Shown piece after piece: positions 44,392-51,547 of a DNA stretch of 64,000 nucleotides. The translations under genes were made by a program, and so were the position numbers. Numbering within the stretch: the stretch's first letter is position 1; the number at the start of each line of letters is the position of its first letter. This stretch comes from Streptomyces fildesensis (GTDB taxonomy: Bacteria; Actinomycetota; Actinomycetes; Streptomycetales; Streptomycetaceae): contig NZ_JAAIKO010000039.1 in the NCBI RefSeq assembly GCF_016107395.1, positions 22,735 through 86,734 of the forward strand. Reading direction: 5' to 3'. The notes under the pieces are model-generated. The model saw only the letters and a list, made by a program, of their open reading frames with translations, was not told where the DNA came from and did not search any database.

Positions 44392-44703
44392 ATGGATGCT
44401 GGAATCGCCGCGCTGCTCGGCGCCGCCGTAGGATCGCTCTCCACCCTCGGCGCCGCGATGGTGAACGGACGCTCTGCGGCACGCTCGCAGTTCGATCAGT
44501 GGCGCAGGCAGCATCGCCGGGACGCCTACGCGCACTGCCTCGCGGCTCTCCATCACCGTGACATCGCCATGGACGACGTGCTCGACGCACTCCGGTCACA
44601 AGGCTTCCTTCGGGAGTGTTCCGGCGACCGGGCGAACCGCGCCCGACACTTCGCACAAGACGTCGCCTACGCGCCTCAACGGGCGCGGAAGGCCTGGCGG
44701 TAG
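44392..44703 (+). CDS. short hypothetical protein with an N-terminal membrane segment, probably cut at its 3' end
   Basis: This 103-residue frame starts MDAGIAALLGAAVGSLSTLGAAMV, one short membrane-type segment followed by a basic helical part (RSQFDQWRRQHRRDAYAHCL). Streptomyces has many longer (about 170-residue) hypothetical proteins of this style. Here the last dozen codons run into the 3' end of the convergent GlxA gene (28-base overlap), so the original C-terminus is probably lost. The ribosome site is weak. Function is unknown. Confidence 0.5.
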   Translation: MDAGIAALLGAAVGSLSTLGAAMVNGRSAARSQFDQWRRQHRRDAYAHCLAALHHRDIAMDDVLDALRSQGFLRECSGDRANRARHFAQDVAYAPQRARKAWR

Positions 44704-45632
44704 GCCGTCGGGGAGACGCCGATCGTGGTGGCGAGGTGTTGGCGGAGGGAGACGGCGGTGCCGAAGCCCGCGTGGGCGGCGACCTGGTCGACCGGCAGGT
44801 CGGTGGTTTCCAGCAGGCGTCGGGCGTGGCCGACGCGCTGTTGGGCGAGCCACTGGCCGGGGGGCATGCCGACCTCGTCGTGGAAGCGCCGGCAGAACGT
44901 CCGGACGCTCATGCGGGCGTGCTCCGCCAGTTCGGCAAGGGAGATGGGCCGCTGCAGCTGCTGCAGGGCCCAGTCGCGGGTCGCGGCGGTGGTGGCGGCC
45001 GAGGGCTGCGGCATCGGGCGCTCGATGTACTGAGCCTGGCCGCCCTCCCGCCAGGGGGGTACGACGCACAGCCGGGCCACCTGGTTGGCGATGTCACTGC
45101 CGTGGTCGCGGCGCACCAGGTGCAGGCAGAGGTCGATCCCGGCGGCCACACCGGCCGCCGTGAGGACCTGTCCGTCGTCGACGAACAGCACGTTCGCGTC
45201 GACCTGGATCTTCGGGAACGTGCGCTGGAAGTGGTCGGCCTCGTTCCAGTGGGTGGTCGCGGAGCGGCCGTCGAGCAGACCGGCCGCGGCCAGCACATAG
45301 GAGGCGGTGCAGATCGAAACGATGCGGGCTCCGGGCGGCAGGAGGGCGAGCGCCTGGGCCAACTCGTCGGGCAGCCAGTCCCGTTCCTCGTCGGGGCCGC
45401 AGGCGAAGGGCGGGATGACCAGCGTGTCGGCGCTCCGGAGCGCCTCGCTCCCATGGGCCACGGTGATGGTGAAGTCGGCGCTGGTGCTGACGGGTTCCCC
45501 GTCCAGACTGCAGGTGATGACCTCATACAGCGCTTCGCCGTCGCGCCCGGCGGCGGTGCCGAAGATTCTCATCGGGATGCTCAGTTCGAAGGGATAGACG
45601 CCTTCGAGGGCCAGGACCACGACACGATGCAT
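44676..45632 (-). CDS. GlxA-family transcription regulator (DJ-1/PfpI domain plus AraC helix-turn-helix)
   Basis: This 318-residue protein has residues 1-180 forming a class I glutaminase-like DJ-1 domain (VVVLALEGVYPFELSIPMRIFG; SICTASYVLAAAGLLDGR holds the nucleophile-elbow cysteine). Residues 215-318 carry two AraC helix-turn-helix motifs (LAEHARMSVRTFCRRFHDEVG; HAGFGTAVSLRQHL). It is divergent from a quinone reductase gene, and an exact 10-bp inverted repeat overlaps its start codon. It probably regulates itself and the 45750-47397 genes. Confidence 0.92.
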   Translation of the reverse strand: MHRVVVLALEGVYPFELSIPMRIFGTAAGRDGEALYEVITCSLDGEPVSTSADFTITVAHGSEALRSADTLVIPPFACGPDEERDWLPDELAQALALLPPGARIVSICTASYVLAAAGLLDGRSATTHWNEADHFQRTFPKIQVDANVLFVDDGQVLTAAGVAAGIDLCLHLVRRDHGSDIANQVARLCVVPPWREGGQAQYIERPMPQPSAATTAATRDWALQQLQRPISLAELAEHARMSVRTFCRRFHDEVGMPPGQWLAQQRVGHARRLLETTDLPVDQVAAHAGFGTAVSLRQHLATTIGVSPTAYRQAFRAR

Positions 45633-45666
45633 GGCAAGATTCTTTCAGATGCTGGCAATCTTGCCA
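45632..45666. promoter_or_regulatory. inverted-repeat operator at the GlxA start codon
   Basis: TGGCAAGATT (45632-45641) and AATCTTGCCA (45657-45666) are exact reverse complements separated by 15 bases. TGGCAAGATTCT-type sequences recur before GlxA-family genes of actinomycetes, as I remember. The site covers the GlxA initiation codon and lies upstream of the divergent reductase. Confidence 0.7.
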
Positions 45667-45749
45667 CTCGTTCTTCATGGCGGAATGCGAAAACCTTGAT
45701 CTCAACGGGCCACAGGGGCCCGGCGGAACAGGGGATCAGGGGAATGACG

Positions 45750-46682
45750 ATGCGTGCGATCGGCCAGGACGAGTTCGGCGGACCCGAGGTGCTGAAGGTC
45801 ATCGAGGTGGAGCGCCCGGAGCCCGGGCCGGCCGAGGTGCTCGTGCGGGTGCACGCGGCCGGGGTCAATCCGACCGACTCCTGGCACCGGGCCACCGGCG
45901 GCCTGGCCGGTACCGTGATCCGGCTCGGCTGGGACGTCTCCGGCGTCGTCGAGGCGGTCGGGTTCGGGGTGACCACACTCGCCCCCGGCGACGCGGTGTT
46001 CGGGATGCCGCGCCACCCCCTGCCGGCGGGCACCTACGCCGAGTACGTGACCTCCCCGGCCCGGCACCTGGTCCGCAAGCCCGCCGGACTGACCCATGTG
46101 CAGGCCGCCGCGCTGCCGCTGGCCGCGCTCACCGCCTGGCAGGCCCTGGTGGACGTCGCCGACGTGCGCCCCGGACAGCGCGTGCTGATCCACGCCGCGG
46201 CGGGCGGCGTCGGCCACCTCGCCGTCCAGATCGCCAAGGCCCGCGGCGCCCACGTCATCGGCACCGCCCGCTCGGCCAAACACGACTTCCTGCGCGGTCT
46301 CGGCGCGGACGAACTGGTCGACTACACCCAGGCCGACTTCGAGACCGCCCTCGAACCGGTCGACGTCGTGATCGACACGATCGGGGGCGAGTACGGGCCG
46401 CGCTCCCTGCGCACCCTGCGCGCCGGCGGCACCCTGGTCGCCCTCGCCTCCCCGGCCGAGGCGTACCTGGCGGACCAGGCCCGACCCCTCGGGCTGCGCG
46501 CCGCCTTTATGGTCGTCGAACCCGACCAGGCGGGCATGCGGGAGATCGCCGCCCTCGCCGAGACGGGCCTGCTGCGCCCCGAGATCGACACGGTGCTCCC
46601 GCTCGAACGGGCCGCCAAGGCCCATGAACTCGCCGACAGCCGCCGCACCACTGGCAAGATCGTCCTCACCGTCACCGACTGA
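45750..46682 (+). CDS. NADPH-dependent quinone/zinc-free MDR oxidoreductase
   Basis: This 310-residue quinone oxidoreductase-like enzyme begins MRAIGQDEFGGPEVLKVIEV. It has a GroES-like half (VNPTDSWHR), the cofactor motif AAAGGVGHLAVQIAKARGAHVIG, and the family's GADELVDY segment and AHEL-TTGKIVLTV ending. There are no zinc ligands. The ATG at 45750 (6 bases after AGGGGA) and the one at 45744 are both possible. It is followed after 40 bases by an alpha/beta hydrolase gene in the same direction. It is clearly similar to the 48403-49326 enzyme (GGVGHxAVQIAKARGAHVI in both). Confidence 0.9.
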   Translation: MRAIGQDEFGGPEVLKVIEVERPEPGPAEVLVRVHAAGVNPTDSWHRATGGLAGTVIRLGWDVSGVVEAVGFGVTTLAPGDAVFGMPRHPLPAGTYAEYVTSPARHLVRKPAGLTHVQAAALPLAALTAWQALVDVADVRPGQRVLIHAAAGGVGHLAVQIAKARGAHVIGTARSAKHDFLRGLGADELVDYTQADFETALEPVDVVIDTIGGEYGPRSLRTLRAGGTLVALASPAEAYLADQARPLGLRAAFMVVEPDQAGMREIAALAETGLLRPEIDTVLPLERAAKAHELADSRRTTGKIVLTVTD

Positions 46683-46722
46683 CCCGCATCGTCAACGACC
46701 GACCCGCATAAGGACTCGCCCG

Positions 46723-47397
46723 ATGACCACGTTCGTCCTCATACCCGGCGCCTGGCACGGCGCATGGACCTTCGAACCGCTCGCCCGTCAGCTGCGCGCA
46801 CACGGGCACCAGGCCTTCCCCCTGACCCTGACCGGGGTGGGCGACCGCAAGCACCTGCTCACCCACTCGGTCAATCTCGACACCCATATCGACGACGTCG
46901 TCAACCTTCTGACGGACCAGCAGATCACCGACGCCGTCCTCGTCGGGCACAGCTACGGCGGCATGGTGATCACCGGCGCCGCCGACCGCGTCCCCGAGCG
47001 GGTGGCCGGTCTGGTCTACGTCGACGCCATGGTCCCCGAGGACGGCGACTCGTGCTGGTCCCTGGTCACCGACCAGGAGCGCGAGTGGTATCTCAGCGGC
47101 GCGCACGAGACCGGCTTCACCAGTGCGCCACTCCCGTTCTTCGACCCCCGAGCCACTCCGCACCCGCTGGCCTCCCTGCTCCAGTCGGTCCGCCTGGCGG
47201 GCGGACTCGACCGGTTCCGGAGCAGGGACTACGTCTACGCCACCGGCTGGGACGGGCAATCCCCGTTCACCGGGCTCTACGAGCGACTTCTCGACGACCC
47301 CACCTGGCGCACGCACGCCCTGGCCTCCGGCCACAACGTGATGCGGGACGCTCCCGATGAGCTGCTGAAGGTCCTGTTGGCGAGCGCGGAGGACTGA
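46723..47397 (+). CDS. alpha/beta hydrolase, EstC/salicylate-esterase-like
   Basis: This 224-residue serine hydrolase opens with MTTFVLIPGAWHGAWTFEPL. It has the nucleophile Ser77 in GHSYGG (75-80), a VYVDAMVPEDG strand typical of the family, and a C-terminal histidine in ASGHNVMRDAPDEL. AAGGA precedes the ATG. It is probably co-transcribed with the quinone reductase, whose product or substrate it may hydrolyse. It is the intact counterpart of the broken hydrolase gene at 62529-63120. Confidence 0.9.
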   Translation: MTTFVLIPGAWHGAWTFEPLARQLRAHGHQAFPLTLTGVGDRKHLLTHSVNLDTHIDDVVNLLTDQQITDAVLVGHSYGGMVITGAADRVPERVAGLVYVDAMVPEDGDSCWSLVTDQEREWYLSGAHETGFTSAPLPFFDPRATPHPLASLLQSVRLAGGLDRFRSRDYVYATGWDGQSPFTGLYERLLDDPTWRTHALASGHNVMRDAPDELLKVLLASAED

Positions 47398-47418
47398 GGA
47401 GCGGAGAGCAGAGAACGG

Positions 47419-47459
47419 GGCTACCGCCGTCAGGCCGCCCTGACCTGGCGGCGGTAGCC
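47419..47459. terminator. hairpin between convergent hydrolase and AraC genes
   Basis: GGCTACCGCCG (47419-47429) pairs exactly with CGGCGGTAGCC (47449-47459), with an inner TCAGG/CCTGA stem. It overlaps the last codons of the AraC gene and follows the hydrolase stop by 22 bases. Confidence 0.65.
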
Positions 47460-48368
47460 GCCCGGGGCCAGGCCGTACTCCCGCTTGAAGGCCTTGGCGA
47501 AGGCGAACTCCGAGCCGTAGCCGGTGCGGGCGGCGACCGTCGTGAGCGGAGCGTCGGACTCCCGCAGCAGACGGGCCGCGGTCGTCATGCGCCAGCGGGT
47601 CAGATACGCCATCGGCGGTTCGCCGACCAGCGCGGCGAACCGCCGGGCGAAGGCGGCACGGGACAGGCCCGCCCGTTCGGCCAGCGACTCGACCGTCCAC
47701 TGGGCCGAGGGGTCGTCGTGCATCGCGGACAGGGCGGGCGCCACCGCCGAGTCGCCCAGGGCCGCCGCCCAGCCCTGGGCGGCAGCCGGTGGCTGATCGT
47801 CGAGCCAGGCCCGCAGGATGTACAGGAGCAGCGAGTCGATCAGGGTGGGCACGATGCCGTCCGAGCCGATGCGCGGGTTCTCCAGCTCGTTGCCGAGCAG
47901 CTGGACGGCTGCGCTCAGCTCAGGGTGGCGGCCGTGCCGCGTCGCCAGATGGATCACCTCGGGCAGCTGCCGTACCAGGGGGTGCGGGCGGCCCTGGTCC
48001 AGGTGGTAGTTGCCGCACAGCAGGCTGGTCTCGGGGCCGTCGCCGCCGAGGGTGACCGAGCCGATCGGTGAACCGCCCTCGAACTGCTCGTCGTTGGGCT
48101 CCTCGGCCGGCGTCGAGGGATGGTCGGCGAGGATGTGGCCGCGTCCGTCCCGCAGGAAGACCACGTCGCCGGGGCTCAGCGGGATCGGCTTGAGACGCGA
48201 CGACCCCTCGTCGAGCGGGATCAGCCAGCAGGTCCCGTACAGCACCACATGGAACCCGGCGCCCGCGACCGGCGGCAGCCGCAGGCCCCAGGGGGCGCGG
48301 CCGTTGGTCCGCACGGACGCCGGGTGCCCGGTGCGCATCGAGGCCAGCGCCTCGGTGAGGATGTCCAT
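47430..48368 (-). CDS. AraC-family regulator with cupin-type sensor domain
   Basis: This 312-residue protein has an N-terminal AraC-binding-like cupin (FHVVLYGTCWLIPLDEGSS, LSPGDVVFLRDGRGHILADH). A C-terminal pair of helix-turn-helix motifs follows (LAERAGLSRAAFARRFAALVGEPPMAYLTRWRM; TVAARTGYGSEFAFAKAFKREYGLAPGGYRR). It lies 34 bases downstream of the quinone reductase gene on the same strand and probably regulates that gene and the convergent block. Confidence 0.92.
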   Translation of the reverse strand: MDILTEALASMRTGHPASVRTNGRAPWGLRLPPVAGAGFHVVLYGTCWLIPLDEGSSRLKPIPLSPGDVVFLRDGRGHILADHPSTPAEEPNDEQFEGGSPIGSVTLGGDGPETSLLCGNYHLDQGRPHPLVRQLPEVIHLATRHGRHPELSAAVQLLGNELENPRIGSDGIVPTLIDSLLLYILRAWLDDQPPAAAQGWAAALGDSAVAPALSAMHDDPSAQWTVESLAERAGLSRAAFARRFAALVGEPPMAYLTRWRMTTAARLLRESDAPLTTVAARTGYGSEFAFAKAFKREYGLAPGGYRRQVRAA

Positions 48369-48402
48369 CCGGCCTCGCCCTTCCTGGTGCGGCCCGCTGT
48401 GG

Positions 48403-49326
48403 TCAGACCGTCAGGACAATCTTGCCCTGTACGTGCCCCGAGGCAACCAGCTCGTGTGCCTTGCCGACCTCCGCCAGGGGAAACGTCTCCTCGACGTACG
48501 GACGGATCAGCCCGGCGTCGACGAGCTCGGCGATCGCTTCGAGCGCGGCGTAGTCCGGCTCGACCGAGATGCCGGCGAAGCGCCGCCCGGCCGCCTGGAC
48601 ACGTGCGGCGAGCTCCGGGTTGCCGTGCTCCAGGATGCTGATGAGCACGCCGCCGGGGCGCAGCACGCCGAGCGAGAGGTCGCCCTGGGCCGTGGAGTCG
48701 AAGACCACTTTGACGTCCTTGACGGCCTCGGTGAAGTCGGTGGTCCGGTAGTCGATGACCTCGTCGGCGCCGAGACCGCGGACGAAGTCGTGCCGGGCGG
48801 CACTGGCGATGGCGATCACATGGGCGCCGCGCGCCTTCGCGATCTGCACCGCGAAGTGGCCGACGCCACCGGCCGCCCGCTGGATCAGCACCCGGTCGCC
48901 CTTCGTGACCTCGGCGGCCTGCACCAGACCCTGCCAAGCGGTGAGCGCCGCGAGGGGGATGGCGGCGGCGTGCACATGGTCGATGGAGGCGGGCTTGCGG
49001 GCCACCTGACGGGACGGGACGGCCACGTACTCGGCGTACCCGGTGGCGGCACGGGGGAAGAACGGCATCCCGTACACCTCGTCGCCCACTTCGAACCTGG
49101 CGCCGGGGCCGGCCTCCTCCACCACTCCGGAGATGTCCCAGCCCACGCCGAACGGCGGCTCACCGAGCAGCGGGAAGGCGCCGGACCTGACGGCCACGTC
49201 CACCGGGTTGACCGCACTGGCGTGGACCTTGACGAGGACCTCACCGGACAGCGGCTTCGGCCGCTCGGTCTCCACGACCTCGAGGACCTCGGGACCGCCG
49301 AAGGACTTCTGGATGACTGCGCGCAC
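48403..49326 (-). CDS. NADP-dependent MDR oxidoreductase (quinone reductase-like)
   Basis: This 307-residue enzyme opens VRAVIQKSFGGPEVLEVVETERP. It has a GroES-like half with WDISGVVEEAG, the cofactor motif AAGGVGHFAVQIAKARGAHVIAIAS and the KAHELVASGHVQGKIVLTV ending. There are no zinc cysteines. The GTG at 49326 follows GGGAGAG; the open frame to 49389 is not convincing. It is paralogous to the 45750-46682 enzyme but in opposite orientation, with an AraC gene directly downstream. Confidence 0.9.
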   Translation of the reverse strand: MRAVIQKSFGGPEVLEVVETERPKPLSGEVLVKVHASAVNPVDVAVRSGAFPLLGEPPFGVGWDISGVVEEAGPGARFEVGDEVYGMPFFPRAATGYAEYVAVPSRQVARKPASIDHVHAAAIPLAALTAWQGLVQAAEVTKGDRVLIQRAAGGVGHFAVQIAKARGAHVIAIASAARHDFVRGLGADEVIDYRTTDFTEAVKDVKVVFDSTAQGDLSLGVLRPGGVLISILEHGNPELAARVQAAGRRFAGISVEPDYAALEAIAELVDAGLIRPYVEETFPLAEVGKAHELVASGHVQGKIVLTV

Positions 49327-49496
49327 GGTAACTCTCCCTGGGTTGGGTCCGGCTGGTGCCCGGCCCGGCTGCCTGCTTGATGTCCTCAACCCTAGGGAGA
49401 TCGAATGAGCCGCAGAATAGCCTTCCGTCTCTGTTACATGTCCCAGCGTCTTTCCGAATGACTCTCTCAGCCATGCGTGCCGGGCGCCTTACGTAC

Positions 49497-50423
49497 TCAG
49501 CCGTCGTCGACGACGACAGCCGGTGCCGCGGTGCGCGCGCCGGTGCGGGTGGCGCCGATTCCCGCGACCACGACGAATCCGACGCCGACCGCGGACGCCG
49601 GGCCGGGGATCTGCCCGAGGACGACGAGGCCCACCGCGAGCGCGATGGCCGGCTCAAGGCTCATCAGGGTGCCGAAGGCCGTGGTGGTGAGCCGGCGCAG
49701 GGCGAGGAACTCCAGGCTGAACGGGAGCACCGGATGCAGCGCGGCCAGCGCCAGACCGGTGAGGATCAGCGGCCAGGTCACGTGGCCCAGTTCGGTCGGC
49801 GCGGCGAAGAACGTGGCGACGATGGCGGCGACCGGCATGGACAGGGCCAGGCCCTTCAGCCCGGTGACCTGGTCGCCCACCTTCTGGGTGAGCGCGATGT
49901 ACACGGCCCAGCAGAGCGCGGCGGCCAGCGCGAACCCGACCCCGACGAGGTCGGTGCCGCCGTGCCAGGGCTCGGTGAGCAGCACCACCCCGACCCCGGC
50001 CGGCAGGGCCCATATCCTGCGCCCGCCCGCGGCGCCGTACAGGGACAGGCCGAGCGGCCCGAGGAACTCGAGCGCGCTGGCGGTGCCCAGCGGGATCCGG
50101 GTGACCGCGCACATGAAGAGCACCATCAGGCCGGCTGTCGCCGCGCCCAGGACGGTGCACGCCAGCAGGTCCTTCCGCGTGAAGTCCGACGGGCGGGGCC
50201 TGACCAGCACCAGGAGCAGGATTCCGGCCCAGGCGAGCCGCAGCCACGCGGTTCCCAGCGGACCGAGCTGGTCGAGCAGCGGGACCGACAACCCCAGGCC
50301 GAGCTGGACGCAGGACATGGACGCGACGGCCATGAGCGCTCCACCCCGGGCCCCGCCGGGCAGCCTGCCGAGGGCGGAGGGAGCCGCGGGAACGGTCGGA
50401 GCGGCGGTGGCTGCGGAGGTCAT
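49497..50423 (-). CDS. EamA/RhtA-type drug-metabolite exporter
   Basis: This 308-residue protein has ten predicted transmembrane helices in two EamA halves. The second half ends with LPFSLEFLALRRLTTTAFGTLMSLEPAIALAVGLVVLGQ, the most conserved DMT signature. RhtA-like members export amino acids or toxic metabolites. The ATG at 50423 (after CGGAGGTC on the coding strand's far side) fits the usual N-terminus. It is divergent from a LysR gene whose control region contains two inverted repeats. Confidence 0.9.
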   Translation of the reverse strand: MTSAATAAPTVPAAPSALGRLPGGARGGALMAVASMSCVQLGLGLSVPLLDQLGPLGTAWLRLAWAGILLLVLVRPRPSDFTRKDLLACTVLGAATAGLMVLFMCAVTRIPLGTASALEFLGPLGLSLYGAAGGRRIWALPAGVGVVLLTEPWHGGTDLVGVGFALAAALCWAVYIALTQKVGDQVTGLKGLALSMPVAAIVATFFAAPTELGHVTWPLILTGLALAALHPVLPFSLEFLALRRLTTTAFGTLMSLEPAIALAVGLVVLGQIPGPASAVGVGFVVVAGIGATRTGARTAAPAVVVDDG

Positions 50424-50453
50424 GGCTCCAGTAGAGGGCCGACACATCGTTGA

Positions 50454-50497
50454 TGTCCACGTGGCGATCATGGACAGTCCGTTCAGGAATGCTGAAC
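50454..50497. promoter_or_regulatory. two LysR-type inverted repeats between EamA and lysR
   Basis: TGTCCA-N11-TGGACA (50454-50476) and GTTCA-N7-TGAAC (50481-50497) are both exact inverted repeats. The second carries the T-N11-A core expected of LysR recognition boxes. Paired sites of this kind match the recognition and activation sites of LysR regulators. Confidence 0.6.
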
Positions 50498-50506
50498 AAT
50501 GACGGA

Positions 50507-51445
50507 ATGGAGACCCGGCGGCTGGAACTGTTGGCGGAACTGTCCCGGCTGGGGTCGATGCGGGCCGTCGCCGACGTTCTCGGCACCACGACCTCGACGG
50601 TGTCGCAACAGATCGCAGCCCTGTCCCGGGAGACGGGCACCGTGCTGGTGGAGCCCGACGGGCGCAGGGTGCGGCTGACGCCGGCAGGGCGCCGGCTGGC
50701 CGAACACGCGGTGACCATCCTCGCCGCGGTCGAAGCGGCGCGGCTCGACCTGGGCCCGGAAGCGGAACCCAACGGCACGATAAGGATCGCGGGATTCGCC
50801 ACCGCCATCCGCAGCTTCCTGCTGCCGGTCATCACCGATCTCGCGGCGAACCATCCACGGGTGCACATCCTGATCCGGGAGCACGAGCCCGCCGAGGCTC
50901 TCGCGCTGCTGACCGGCGACCAGACGGACCTGGCGCTGACCTACGACTACAACCTCGCTCCCGCGACCGTCGACCCGTCGTTGAGGGCGACACCGCTGTG
51001 GACGGCGACATGGGGTCTCGGCGTCCCCGCACTCGCCACCGCCTCGACCGCCCCCACCGGAACGGCCCAGGAGGTGTTCGCCGGGTTCCGCGACCACGAC
51101 TGGATCGTCAACTCCCGCAACACCGCGGACGAGCACGTCATTCGCACGCTCGCCTCCATGGCCGGCTTCAGCCCCCGGATCACCCACCAGGCCGACAGTC
51201 TCGACCTCGTGCAGGACATGATCGCCGCGGGCCTGGGCGTGGGCCTGCTGCCCATCGGCCATGCCACCTACCCCGCCATCCGGATCCTGCCCCTCACCTC
51301 CCCCAGCGTCGAGTTGCACTCCTACGCCGTCGCCCGGCAGGGCCGGCTCAACTGGCCGCCGCTGGCCCTGGTCACCGGCCTCCTCACCGACCGCGCCGGG
51401 CGCATGACCCCGGGCCACGACGGTCTCGACGCACCGGGATCGTGA
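50507..51445 (+). CDS. LysR-family transcription regulator
   Basis: This 312-residue protein has an N-terminal winged helix (METRRLELLAELSRLGSMRAVADVLGTTTSTVSQQIAALSRETG) and a LysR substrate-binding domain (GTIRIAGFATAIRSFLLPVITDLAANHPRVHILI onward). The ATG at 50507 is preceded by GACGG only, a weak ribosome site. It is divergent from the EamA exporter, which it probably activates in response to an accumulating metabolite. Confidence 0.92.
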   Translation: METRRLELLAELSRLGSMRAVADVLGTTTSTVSQQIAALSRETGTVLVEPDGRRVRLTPAGRRLAEHAVTILAAVEAARLDLGPEAEPNGTIRIAGFATAIRSFLLPVITDLAANHPRVHILIREHEPAEALALLTGDQTDLALTYDYNLAPATVDPSLRATPLWTATWGLGVPALATASTAPTGTAQEVFAGFRDHDWIVNSRNTADEHVIRTLASMAGFSPRITHQADSLDLVQDMIAAGLGVGLLPIGHATYPAIRILPLTSPSVELHSYAVARQGRLNWPPLALVTGLLTDRAGRMTPGHDGLDAPGS

Positions 51446-51547
51446 CCGGCCTACGGGGGCGTCGGCGCCACCACCCCGGACGATCACAGCAGGGTGAGTC
51501 ATGCCGAACCAACGGGGCTCCGCGGCACCGGTGCGTAACCTTGCGCC

